Positions 44,741-54,974 of a stretch of 64,000 bases of DNA are shown in pieces. Made by a program: the position numbers and the translations under genes. The notes under the pieces were generated by a model that worked only from the letters and a program-made list of their open reading frames with translations, searched no databases and had not been told where the DNA came from. Origin of the DNA: Megascapheus bottae (lineage: Eukaryota; Chordata; Mammalia; Rodentia; Geomyidae); the NCBI GenBank assembly GCA_024803745.1, contig JANJXV010000010.1, positions 29,685,525 to 29,749,524 of the forward strand, written 5' to 3'. The stretch's first letter is position 1. Each line of letters starts with the position of its first letter.

Positions 44741-45423
44741 TTTGGCTATTTTTGAAGTTACATTAATTTTTAAATTTCACTTTAATTGAGAGATTTTCCA
44801 GTCAACACTCTCCAGCAGTTCTACTAGGACACATAGAACTAGTTGCATTGAATTGAAAGATTTTTGGTTTCCAGAGAGAGTAGTTAATCCAATTTTCTCT
44901 TTTACCATATACTTTATGAAAATAAATCAGATGTATTTTGTAGGTTTATAGAGCTGATATACCATTATTTTAGAATAAGAAGCTAGCAATCTATTTTGCT
45001 AGAGCTTTAAAAAACTAAATTAGGAATAATATGTTGTAGGATTCTCTTTCCATTTAGACTAAATTGTTTTATCTCATACAAATTGTCATTTATTAAAAGT
45101 TCCAGATACTAATCCATAGTATCTATTGCATTTTCTCATTCTATGACCCTACTACACCCATCAAACCAAGAGATGAAGAAATAGAGAATTCATAATGGTA
45201 CTTAAAATGCTCATGGTATCCTAATAGCTACTCATGACCCAGCTGCACTGTTCCAGAATTGTACCACCCAATGAAGATGAAATTTCCTATCTCTGGTTTT
45301 AGAATCTATATGCTTCTTCTACCTCTCATCCTAACTCTCCCACAATATGAACTCCTGATTAATCCGAGAGGGAAGTAGAATTGGACTGTGTTTTTTTTTT
45401 CTTTCTCTTTTTCTCAAAACCCT
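44741..45423. other. Unannotated AT-rich DNA
   Basis: I see no gene or named repeat. Confidence 0.5.
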
Positions 45424-45652
45424 AATGGTTAATCTCATGTGGTTACTGTATCTGACTTTGTTACCTGGTATATTTTATATATGTTTCTTTGTTTATTTGA
45501 AATAGGGGAGCGGAGGGAGGAAAACAAGATATTTGGAAGGGAGGGGAAGGGAAATGGGGACAAAAACATGAGAGGCAGTATCAGTGTGTGAGAATGCGTC
45601 CACTACCTGAGGAATGTAATTTTAATTCCTCTATACATTACCCCAACAATAG
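45424..45652 (+). mobile_element. L1 3' end, diverged
   Basis: The order of blocks matches the L1 3' UTR of the 17-kb element: GGTTACTGTATCTGACTTTG, TTACCTGGTATATTTTATAT, GAGCGGAGGGAGGAAAACAA and ATGAGAGGCAGTATCAGTGT. The identity is clearly lower than in the TSD-flanked copies. The tail has expanded into the purine microsatellite that follows. Confidence 0.85.
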
Positions 45653-45742
45653 AAAAAAAGAAAGAAAGAAAGAAAGAAAGAAAGAGAAAGAAAGAGAGAG
45701 AGAGAAAGAAAGAGAGAAAGAAAGAGAGAGAGAAAGAAAGAG
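45653..45742. repeat. (AAAG)n and GA-rich microsatellite
   Basis: About seven pure AAAG units are followed by interrupted GAGA units. The array begins at the L1 poly-A tail. Confidence 0.95.
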
Positions 45743-46835
45743 GAATTTGGATATTTCAGTCATGAAATTTGAGGGCAGAGATGATTTTGAGATGTGACGC
45801 TGGCTCTGTATAGACACAATGTTTTATTACATAGATTAATACAGATCTATGATATATAAACCCTCAGCCTAATTTTAATTATGTTCTAAAATCTAAGTGC
45901 TGGTGATTGCATATAGAAATTTCCTTCTTGAATACTTGTTTGTTAAATAGGGCATTCGAAATATGATGTAAAAATCAATGTTAATAAATTCTTTAATAAA
46001 AAATATTAGATGTCTGAGTTTGAAATTAGCATTAGCTCAAGGTTATCTAGTCATCTGTATTTGAAAGTGACCCCACCATTATGTATACAATACAGGAAAA
46101 ACGAATACATTTATTATTCACAAATACAAACATTTTCTTAGAAATATGAATCTATCCAAAAGAAAACTTCTATCTGTTCAGAATTGCCTAAATTTTAAGT
46201 TTGAAGGTTGTCCTGAATGTAAGGAAAAAGTTAAAACTTTTATCTGAAATTTATGGCAATGCTATAAGAAACTGAAAATCTGTTAAACATTTATGTCTTC
46301 CATATATGCCTTTTAATAACATTTAGGGTTAAAAAAACCATGTTTTTCACAAAATCTGGTACTACCCCTTTTGAATGAACATACCTCTGATTTTCAAATA
46401 CTGGTAGTAGGAAAAGTATTTCTATGAAAGTTTAATTTATCATCTCTTTGTCTCCATTTTGTCTAATATTAATTCAAAAAGTAGCTCTAAAACTTTTGAT
46501 TCTCAGATCCCCTTTATAATCCTAAATACAATGGGGGACTTAAAAATGTTTATATATATATGAGTTATAGTTATTTGCAGTTATAAACAGTACATCTAAG
46601 AACATTTTAAATATGAGATCACATAGCACTTAACTCTGAAAAAAATTAACTTTGTAACCTTGTGACTGAATCAGAGTGAAATAGACAGAAGATACCTTAG
46701 AATTGTGATTAAAAAATAGTCTTGATTTCATGGATTGAAATGTGTGGCCCATACACCTATAGATGCTCAGATTATAATTTGAAAAACACTTGTATAGAAC
46801 TACCACCAACAATAAAGAAAAAATAAATTACTAGC
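45743..46835. other. Unannotated AT-rich DNA
   Basis: I see no gene. The segment at 45947-46008 resembles the short insertion at 50299-50361. Text at about 46485-46540 (AAAACTTTTGATTCTCAGAT and CCCCTTTATAATCC) and a TTTGAAAAACACT string near 46780 recall old DNA-transposon relics, but too weakly to name. Confidence 0.45.
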
Positions 46836-46841
46836 AAAATA

Positions 46842-47057
46842 GCCAGACACTGGTGGCTCTCATCTGTAATTCTACCTACTCAGGTGGCTGAGATCTGAGA
46901 TTAAGGTTCAAAGCCAACTTGGGCAGGAAAGTCCATGAGACTCCTGTCTTCAATTAACTACCAAAAGGCTGGTATTGGAGCTGTGGTTCAATGTGGTAAA
47001 GTGCTAACCATGAGTAAAAAAACTCAAGAACAGTGCTCAGGCTCTGAGTTTTAAACC

Positions 47058-47058
<1 letters not shown>
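46842..47058 (+). mobile_element. B1-type/ID-like dimeric SINE
   Basis: The left half reads CACTGGTGGCTCTCATCTGT and CTACTCAGGTGGCTGAGATC. The right half reads TGGTATTGGAGCTGTGGTTC and AGAACAGTGCTCAGGCTCTG. The short direct repeat AGCAAAATA (46833-46841 and 47112-47120) brackets the SINE together with its CA-expanded tail. Confidence 0.9.

Positions 47059-47059
<1 letters not shown>

Positions 47060-47105
<46 letters not shown>
47060..47105. repeat. (CA)n microsatellite in a SINE tail
   Basis: About 22 CA units lie inside the direct repeats of the SINE at 46842, so the array grew from that SINE's tail. Confidence 0.96.
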
Positions 47106-47107
<2 letters not shown>

Positions 47108-47529
47108 CTCCAGCAAAATAAACATGAAGGAATTTTCCATACTACAGATGTATAAAACAGCCCTTAAATTCATTTACCTTACTGGTGGCATTCATAACAC
47201 AAAGCCCAGCACAGGCATGACTGATTTGGAATGGATCACGATTATGTTCATCTCCATCGCCAACTTTTTCTACAGCTTATTCTATACCTAGATATACTGG
47301 ACATTTACGAGGTTTAGATTATCTTGAGAATCAGTTGGGAGACAGGCGGGTGGCACAGAGAACAGTAGTCCTTCCATCTGGCAATCACTATTTTCATCGT
47401 GACTCATGGGACACGTGTATCCCTTCGCTCAGAGCCGTCCATGTGTGAATTGTGCAAAACCATCTGTGGGATTGATGAAGGGAAACATCGCTAATTCTGC
47501 TTGTTTCTATATTTTATTGTCTCTAATCT
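47106..47529. other. Unannotated interval
   Basis: I see no gene or named repeat. Confidence 0.4.
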
Positions 47530-48060
47530 TTTTTTAGTTTAGTATTCTTTGTCCAATATGTCACTATTTTCCCACTTGCCAGTCCCTAAAAACTACCCTT
47601 CCATGCTGTTTCTAGGAGTTCAACATTTTTAGATACTGTTCTGCATGAGATTGTGCAGTTTGGGTCTTTTTGAATCTAGCTCATTTCACATATCATATTC
47701 CTCTTGAGTTTCATCCATGTATTTAAAAAATGACAGGATTTCTTATTTTCCAAAGCTGAACAATATTCACTGTATCTGCAAACACAACTAAATTATATTA
47801 TTTACACATATATATGTACATATATATATTCCATGTTTTTCATTCATCTGTCTATGGTCAGCTAGGTTAATCTCATACATTGGCTAATTGTGAATAATGC
47901 TACAACAAAGTGAGAGTGCCAATAACTCTTTGAGAGACTGGTTTGATTAACTAAAGCCTTACACATTGTATTCCACAATGGCAATCCCAGTTAACACTGT
48001 TACCAATGGTGTATGACTCTTTTTTCCTCTGCATTCTTGTCAGCAGTTGATATCTTCTAT
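47530..48060 (-). mobile_element. Old L1 fragment (ORF2 C-terminal region)
   Basis: The plus strand carries reversed ORF2-end text: TTGAATCTAGCTCATTTCAC, GAGTTTCATCCATGTATTTA, TTGGCTAATTGTGAATAATG, TGGCAATCCCAGTTAACACT and TTACCAATGGTGTATGACTC. TATA-rich expansion occurs near 47810-47830. It is an ancient L1M-type copy with no open frame. Confidence 0.8.
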
Positions 48061-49427
48061 CTTTCTGGGAAGACCAAGTCCTGTTATATGTTTTCCGTAA
48101 GCCCCTTCTTCAAGGCAGACAATTTTAAAGGCCTGGGAAAGTATTTATGTTTGAAAGTTATTTGAAATACTTGTCATGCTTAGGATTTTGTTAATTTAGA
48201 GAGAATAAGAAGTTATTCTTGACTTTAGCTCTAGTGTTATGACTTTTTCAATAGAATAAGACCATCAGCTACACTATCATTAGAAGTGGCTCCTCTTCTG
48301 ACCTTCTCTCATAAGCAAGGACCCTCCTCTTCACATGAACTCTAAAGTTGTCCTTATGTGCCTGGAAGGGCCTAGTTTGCTTTCTGCTTTGCACCCAGGC
48401 TCCTTCAGCAATGTTCTGTTTCAGCTAAAGGGCCATCCACTCCGCTTGAGTCCATTGCCCTTTCCTGGATTCCCCTGAACAAGCACTCTGTACTAGTTTT
48501 TATTGAACTCCATTTCAACTGATGCTCTACAGAACAATTTAAGAGATATGATAGTAGGACACATGATGCATGTAAGACAATGTGAGGAATAAGAGGTGCT
48601 GTTTGAAACAGAAGAATGGAGTAGAGAGAAACAGGGCCATAACGGAGCAAACTGACCCTTCCATTATTGAAGGAAGCATGTATTGAGGTTGTGATTTCCA
48701 GGCAGTCACCACGAAAAGTGAGAAAGTTGCATATACAAAAAGGTGAGTTGCAAAAAGTCAGCAGTGGCATCCTGAAGCACTAGGAGTCTGCTCTATAGAG
48801 GGACTACACAAATCTCCCTTGGACTCATTCTGCATGCCCAGTACGGATGCTAGGATTTCTACAGGTGATCCAGTCACTGCTGCTATGTCTCTAATACATT
48901 TTCCATGCAGTGACTGAAAGGGCTTAATCCCTAAGTTGTCAGACACACCAGGAAACAGGAGTAAGAAGCATCAAACAGAAAGTAAGAAGGAGGAGTTGAT
49001 TCTCTCCAAAAGTCCTGTATTTTCTAAAGAAAATGGCTATTCTAATCAGCAGAAAGGGGGAAACATCTTCTGAACATAAAACTTGCTTCTTTTTATGCCC
49101 TTAATCAACAATTTGCACGGACTTCTAAAAATCAAACCTCTGGTTTCTCAGACTGGTGTTGTTTTACATTATCCTGATACAGTGTGATATAATTACATTA
49201 TTGAGTAATTTCCATGGAAAAGACAAGTTAAAGAAATCAGCTATGATTTCTATGAGATACTGGAATGATCTATCAAGGACTATGAAGAAGATCTTTTCTT
49301 ATAATTCTTATCCTGGATGTCAGTGGTGTCATCTCAGTCATCTAGGAGACAGAAATTGGGAGGAGTAAGAGCCTGGGCCACGTGATTCTTGATCCCCATC
49401 TCAACATCCTCAATCACAAAAGTTAAA
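48061..49427. other. Mostly unannotated DNA
   Basis: I see no gene; the minus-strand frame at 48405-48770 has no domain. The part at about 48838-48937 resembles 51020-51115, so a low-copy or old repeat is present but unnamed. Confidence 0.45.
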
Positions 49428-49500
49428 TGGGGTGACACATACCTTTCATCCCAGCTCTACCAAGAATCACAAAATACAAGGATTTTGGTTTAGGACATCA
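49428..49500 (+). mobile_element. B1-like SINE fragment
   Basis: GGGGTGACACATACCTTTCA and TCCCAGCTCTACCAAGAATC follow a B1 5' part with many changes. The 3' limit is unclear. Confidence 0.45.
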
Positions 49501-49689
49501 TGGAAAATGTGAAGTAGGTGGGGCCCAGAGAGACAAAGGATGCCTATTTTTCCTTGTGTGCTGAGTAGTATGCAAACGTCTACAACTACATTAACTGAAA
49601 CTATGTTAGATTCACAGGAAAAGTTAAATAGGTTTATTCCTTAGAAAGGCAAAGCAAAACAAAAACAAAAAAGAAAGTAGATATTCAAA

Positions 49690-50120
49690 ACAGGAGTGGG
49701 GACTCAAGGGGAAAGGGGTGGAGAAGTAGAGAAGAGGGGAAGAATGCAGTCAAGGATCCAGTGGATGAGCTGGGAGTGTGGCCTAGTGGTAGAGTGCTTG
49801 ACTAGCATGCATGAATCCCTGGGTCCAATTCCTCCATGCCACATACACAGGAAAAGGTGGAAGTGGTACTGTGACTCAAGTAGAGCACTAGCCTTGAGAA
49901 AGCTCAAGGACAGTGCCCAGGTCCTGAGTTCAAGCCCCAAGACTGGCCCAAAACATAAAATAATACAATATATGTCCTACAAAATTAAGAAGAGAAAGGG
50001 ACGGAAAGAGATGGGAGGAATTAGTGAGAATGTAGAAAGGGGTGACACCGATTAAGATACATTGTATTCATAAACTGCTCTGTTAAATGGCAATTCTTTT
50101 GTACAATCACATAAAGGTAA
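49690..50120 (+). mobile_element. Old L1 3' UTR interrupted by a SINE
   Basis: Purine-rich text (AGTGGGGACTCAAGGGGAAA) precedes an IDL-Geo copy. After it come GAGATGGGAGGAATTAGTGA, GATTAAGATACATTGTATTC and AATTCTTTTGTACAATCACA. These blocks parallel the 3' UTR of the old L1 at 37990-38648. Confidence 0.6.
49768..49948 (+). mobile_element. IDL-Geo dimeric SINE
   Basis: Both halves are present (GGAGTGTGGCCTAGTGGTAG, GGGTCCAATTCCTCCATGCC; Geo half from GGAAGTGGTACTGTGACTCA). There is a short deletion in the CAAGTGGTAGAG block. No clear TSD is seen. It sits within an older L1 3' UTR. Confidence 0.93.
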
Positions 50121-50298
50121 AATTTTAAGGATGATACTTCTTCCAAATAGAAATATAAGACAGATAACATTAATGATCATGCATATTCGCAAATATACAT
50201 GTAGGAAAATGCCATAAAAAACTACCTATTGTATAATACCCCTAATAAAAAATGAAAAGTCTCTTTAAAAAAACAAATATTACCTATCTCAAAAATAG

Positions 50299-50361
50299 TC
50301 ATTTGAAATGTGATGTAAAATTCAATGTTAATATATTCTTTAATAAAAAAACTAAAAGTAT
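50299..50361 (+). mobile_element. 63-bp insertion with TSD, source unknown
   Basis: CTATCTCAAAAATAG occurs at 50284-50298 and 50362-50376 as a perfect 15-bp direct repeat. The 63 bp between contain TGAAATGTGATGTAAAATTC and an AATAAAAAAA string. A closely similar segment, without these flanks, lies at 45947-46008. The structure suggests retroposition of a short RNA-derived fragment, but the parent family is not recognised. Confidence 0.65.
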
Positions 50362-50401
50362 CTATCTCAAAAATAGCTAAACAACAACAAAAATAACCAG
50401 A

Positions 50402-50454
50402 ACGAAAGAAAGAAAAAGAAAGAAAGTAAGAAAGAAGAAGGAAGGAATGAAGAA

Positions 50455-50506
<52 letters not shown>

Positions 50507-50514
50507 AGGAAAGA
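50402..50514. repeat. (GAAA)n purine microsatellite
   Basis: Interrupted AAGAA units lead into about 14 pure GAAA units at about 50456-50510. Confidence 0.95.
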
Positions 50515-50756
50515 TGCTGGTTCTATGAGGAGAGATACCTCTTTTCTGGAACATTTGACTCTTTATAACTAAGCAGGACATCTCTTGTCTAATTATTCTA
50601 GAAAGTTTGAAATTGAAATAAAGTAAAAATAAAAATGAAGCCTCTGGGTGAATTGTCACTGAAGAGACAAGATTTCCTTAATCTGAAAGATTTCTTAATC
50701 TGATTTCTTACCCTGAAATGACAGACAAATTTTTTCTAGGGAGTCTCATGTTTTCA

Positions 50757-51125
50757 TACATTTTTAAATGTATTTTATTGACAGGGTGATGCACAGGGGG
50801 GTTACAGTTACGTTTATCAGGGAGTGGGTACATTACTTCTTAAACATTCTTACCCCTTCCCATGTGTTTCTTCCACTTTTCCTCCCCCCATCCCTTCCCA
50901 CTCATCTTGTTTTCCCTTACCCCCTGTTCATTATGAAGCTAACTTTGGAGTGAGGGGTGTGGGGGGGTGTGCGTGTAGGGGTATGCATGTAAACAGAAAC
51001 TGTACCTTCATTCATTCTGTTTGCCCAATAAGTATTTCAAGATTTTCACAAGTGGTCCAGTCATTACTACTCCATTTGTAGCACACCTTCTGTGTGGTGT
51101 CTGAAAGGACTTAAAGTATGGTTTG
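50757..51125 (-). mobile_element. L1 3' end, older subfamily
   Basis: From the tail inward, the plus strand reads TATTTTATTGACAGGGTGAT, GCACAGGGGGGTTACAGTTA, then a pyrimidine-rich block (TTTTCCTCCCCCCATCCCTT), the mirror of an L1 polypurine tract. Beyond about 50940 the assignment is weaker; 51020-51115 resembles 48838-48937. Confidence 0.6.
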
Positions 51126-51807
51126 GATATATTTAGTACAGTAATGTATACATTGTAAAGGAAGCTAAAAGGTCCTGTGATGTTCATATTTTACTATCAT
51201 GCTAAAAGAAGGGGACTGATGGCTGTGATGAGGGGAATAAGAGAAGGAAATAGAAGTGAATGGGATAAATGTATATTACATACAGAATAACGTAACAATT
51301 ATATATGCAAATGTAATTTTGAAACCACTTTAGTTGTACAATAAAATTTTACATTGAAAACATGAATTTAGTAAAATCAGAAGTGAAGGGACAAAGGAGA
51401 GGAAAAGAAAAAGGGGATAGAATAGGAAGAGGAAAAAAAGACTTTAATGCCATTTAGAATAATATTCATTAACATACCTATCCATTCTCCCAGACAACTT
51501 GATTTTTCTTTCTTTGTACAACAAAACAGATCTTTAACAGGTTCTTTCAAATACAAAATGCAGTCTTTATCCATAGGACAACTTCGAATCAATTGGGAAG
51601 ACAAAATTTATTAAATTTCTTGGAAAGTCTTGAATAATTATCAACATTTAATATATTTATATGATAACTGGATCTATGCTACTTAACTGCCATCCTTCTA
51701 GGCTTTTGCATAAATATGCTATCAAATATTATTATACAAAGTAAACTAAAAATTCTATGATTATAGAAAATTCAAAGGAAAAATAATTCCTCCCCTCTAA
51801 GTATTTT
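51126..51807. other. Unannotated DNA, possibly old L1 3' UTR in part
   Basis: I see no gene. Text at about 51195-51345 (ATGAGGGGAATAAGAGAAGG, ending TTGTACAATAAAATTTTA) looks like a decayed plus-strand L1 3' UTR. A purine-rich stretch follows at 51385-51445. Confidence 0.35.
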
Positions 51808-51821
51808 TAAATTATTTTTTA

Positions 51822-52026
51822 TTTTTATTTTTATTTTTTATTTTTTGCCAGTCCTGGCACTTGAACTCAGGTCCTGGGGACTGTCCTTGGAAACCTTTGG
51901 CTCAAAGTTAGCACTCTGCCACTTGAGCCATAGTGCCACTTCTGGCTTTTACTTTGTATATGGTTCTAATCCAGGCCTTAGTGCATGCTAGGTGAGCTTG
52001 CTACCATTAAGCCATGCTCCCACCTG
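51822..52026 (-). mobile_element. IDL-Geo dimeric SINE
   Basis: Minus-strand copy with a long T-rich (tail) run before TTTTTTGCCAGTCCTGGCAC and both halves readable. TTAAATTATTTTTT (51808-51821) and TTAAATTACTTTTT (52027-52040) form the TSD. Confidence 0.93.
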
Positions 52027-52319
52027 TTAAATTACTTTTTAAAAGCCCAGATTCCTTTGATATATGAATGTATACATACATGCATATATATATATTATAT
52101 ATTCTGGTTCCAAAATTAATGTTAGGAAATTTCTGTAATAGCTAAAATGTACCAGAAATGTATTTCCAAGAGATTTTTTCTGATCATTATTCATATTTGT
52201 AATACATTTTGCATACTCACCAATTGAGATTTTAATTCTATAAAAAGGAATTATTAACACTGACATATTGTTCTTCATCTGACACCAGGAAGTCAGCCTG
52301 ATATAATTAACAGAATAAA

Positions 52320-52475
52320 AACTGTGAAATTGAATCTGACTTGAATCCATTCTTGTGATAATGGGAAAAATCACTAAATATCATGATTCCAATTACTTTC
52401 TCAGTAAAATGAAGATAACCTTGATTTCCTCAATGGACCCTGGCAAAATTAAACTAAATAATGTATGCAAGGTGG
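52320..52475 (-). mobile_element. MIR SINE
   Basis: The reversed MIR order is visible: CTGACTTGAATCCATTCTTG, AAAAATCACTAAATATCATG, ACTTTCTCAGTAAAATGAAG, ATAACCTTGATTTCCTCAAT, and AATTAAACTAAATAATGTAT at the end. It is heavily substituted but nearly gap-free over the core. Confidence 0.72.
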
Positions 52476-52837
52476 CAGGCAAATCTTGGTTTCTTTGATT
52501 CATCCCTGATTGTCCCTTGAGTTGTGGTTAGTGTTTACAATTGAGCTCATAGTTGTGTTTCAAAGCACTTGAGACAGAAAAAGTGGATGGTTTTTTAATT
52601 AAAAATAGAAAAAAACTAGCCAGATTCCTAACTTTCCACTAAAAAAATTCACCTTGGTAAAATCATAAAGGTAAATAAACTACAATTAACTTAATTTTGA
52701 GGATAACAAAACCAATCCAGAATTCATGATGTCATTTCTTCTCTTTAATTCTGGTGTTTAGACCAGCCAACAAATGTACTCTACTCTTTTCAGAACATAG
52801 AAGCTAAGGGGATTTCAGTGTCTAAAACTACATTAAA
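52476..52837. other. Unannotated interval
   Basis: I see no gene or named repeat. Confidence 0.4.
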
Positions 52838-52850
52838 ATTCATTTGGCCA

Positions 52851-52987
52851 AGGGGGGGAAACAAGATGGGGGCATGGAGACCAAGACATGAGAAAGGGTA
52901 TCAATCTTGTGAATTAATGCACCGTCTATCTGGTGAATATAATGTAACTCTTCTATTAATTACAAAAAAATATATATATATATATAT
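52851..52987 (+). mobile_element. Short L1 3' end insertion
   Basis: Terminal 3' UTR only: AAGGGTATCAATCTTGTGAA, ACCGTCTATCTGGTGAATAT and a tail that has become (TA)n. ATTCATTTGGCCA at 52838-52850 and 52988-53000 is a perfect 13-bp TSD. Confidence 0.95.
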
Positions 52988-53177
52988 ATTCATTTGGCCA
53001 CTAGGCAGCTTGTTCTTCTCACAGAAGATCTCTCAGAATCCACATCAACCCAGGGAAAGGAAGAATCTGCTAAACAAGTAGAGAAATCTAGGTTGCTGAG
53101 ATCCAAAAATGTTTTACTTCCTCAAGTCACCTCATACTTTGCAAATGCTTTGAATTTGTTCTTTACAGAGTAGATCT

Positions 53178-53320
53178 CTTCCTTCCTTCCTTCCTTCCTT
53201 CCTTCCTTCCTTCCTTCCTTCCTTCCTCCTGTCCTTCCTTCCTTCTTTCCTTCCTTCCCTCCCTCCCTTCTTTCCTTCTTTACTTCCTTCCTCCCTCCTT
53301 TGCTCCCTCCCTCTCTCAAG
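53178..53320. repeat. (CCTT)n pyrimidine microsatellite
   Basis: About 12 pure TTCC units at 53178-53226, followed by interrupted CCTTC/CTCCC units. The tail side faces a possible fragment of a Geo-like SINE half at about 53385-53430 (GCCCTACCACTTGAGTCTCT). Confidence 0.95.
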
Positions 53321-53450
53321 CCCTACCTTCCTGTTGGTAGAGTGGCTTAAACTCTGTCTCACATTCTTGCTTAGCTTTTACTGATCAAGTCTGGTGCCCT
53401 ACCACTTGAGTCTCTGCTTTTAGCAGAATAGCTTTTTTTGTGGTGGAAAA

Positions 53451-54504
53451 GAACTCACTCACTAAGACTTCAACATATTGTAGACAAAACATTTTACAAA
53501 AATAGGACTCACGCCAGCAGGCTTGGTATGAATGACATAGAAGTAAAATAAACCTCACTATAGGGATAACTTATAAAACTCAAAGTAACAACAAAATGGA
53601 AGAATATTAAACTAATTTATCATATTGCTTTAGCTTTCTAAACCCCAGTGTTGAGAAAGTATCCTTAGGGATAGTGGAACAAAAAGTTAGCCCATGAGCT
53701 TCAGAGAGACTCATCCATCCAAACACATGCAATCTAAGAGTCAGCATAATGGATGGATTAATGTCTTGACCCTGCCTCTATAGCTTTGTCTTCCCCTGGA
53801 TAAAACCAGATGTATATGTATGGAGCTCATTACTGATTCAAATGGGAGAGAAAATCAGATGGATCCGTATAGAATTCATTACTGATTCAAATGGGTGAAA
53901 TTAGCCACAAATTTAATAAATCAAGCATCTAAATTACTTGTAAGGATTAGCAAAAAATATGTGGGAACAGAAGTACCTACATATGATATATGCATATGAA
54001 TAGTTGTCAATTATCAGCATATAAGTATGCAAATATCTGAGATGACATCGTTTTATTTTAAAAGATCAATATGGCAACCTTGGTGCAAATAACAGAGTTG
54101 AGCATGAAATTTAATGGTTACCTGGTACTCCTGTCATGTTTAATGAGAACAGATCAGCTATCCCAAGATGTCTTTAAGCAGGCATATTTGGAAGTGGGTG
54201 AGATGTACCTCTTTATTTATTCTTCACATTATTTCCCTTCAAACTAGGAGTATGCCAGATTTGTCAAGCTAAATTCTAATGTAGGACTCACAATCTTCTA
54301 GAAAGGCTTTATTAGAGCTCAAAGCTTAAAAGTGTAATAGTCTATCACTTATTCTTTAAACTAAAATGTTCTAAAATACCTAAAACTATTTTGGCATACA
54401 ATTTCTCTGCCCACCCCCCCCACACTTTTCTTCTCCTAAAAATTATACGAGAAAAGCCTAGTAAAAGGGAAATGAGGATGCTCGTTTTGTAGAAATACGA
54501 TCTC
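53451..54504. other. Unannotated AT-rich DNA
   Basis: I see no gene. It contains the 49-bp-period duplication at 53807-53895. Confidence 0.5.
53807..53895. repeat. Imperfect tandem duplication, 49-bp period
   Basis: A 40-bp segment starting CAGATGTATATGTATGGAGC (53807-53846) recurs as CAGATGGATCCGTATAGAAT (53856-53895). The last 19 bases (CATTACTGATTCAAATGGG) are identical in both copies. A 9-base spacer completes the period. Confidence 0.93.
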
Positions 54505-54521
54505 AAAAAATCAAATAAACT

Positions 54522-54716
54522 GGGGCCGGGAGTTTGGCCTAGTGGTAGAGTGCTTGCCTAGCATGCACGAAGACACGGGTTCAATTCCTTGGTACCACAT
54601 ACATAGAAAAAAGCCAGAAGTAGTGCTGAGGCTCAAGTGGTAGAGCTCTAGCCTTGAGAAAGTCCAAGGACAGTGCTCAGGCCCTGAGCTCAAGCCCAGG
54701 ACTGGCACCAAAAAAA
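54522..54716 (+). mobile_element. IDL-Geo dimeric SINE, near-consensus
   Basis: Complete copy (GGGAGTTTGGCCTAGTGGTA, GGTTCAATTCCTTGGTACCA, intact Geo half, pure A tail). AAAAAATCAAATAAACT at 54505-54521 and 54717-54733 is a perfect 17-bp TSD including A's. It is among the youngest-looking SINEs here. Confidence 0.97.
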
Positions 54717-54974
54717 AAAAAATCAAATAAACTATATAGTCATTCCTTATATAGTTTACACCAAAGCAAGCCAAAATCAAGTACCATCCTGATTTATTTT
54801 TTTAGGCTAAAGAATACAAAAAAATATTCTGTATGTCTCAATAGTCCAGTTCCTTGCAAGATCACAGAACACAGTCTAAGCAAAAATAGATTCTATTGTA
54901 GATTTCCATTTATGTTTCTGGGCAGGAAGAGCCTAAAACAGGTTGCCTATGTTTCTATAGAAATATAGATTTTT

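Noticed and set aside
48405..48770. 121-codon minus-strand frame
   Set aside because: No recognisable domain or splice sites, and part of the neighbouring DNA is an unclassified repeat.
50222..50659. 145-codon minus-strand open frame
   Set aside because: Its middle is the (GAAA)n array and the rest is AT-rich DNA including the 63-bp insertion. No domain is visible.
53122..53362. Overlapping minus-strand frames of Gly/Arg/Lys/Glu repeats
   Set aside because: Produced by the CCTT microsatellite at 53178-53320.
53385..53430. Geo-like SINE half (GCCCTACCACTTGAGTCTCT)
   Set aside because: Only about 45 bases resemble the module and the remainder does not align, so I did not list it as a separate element.
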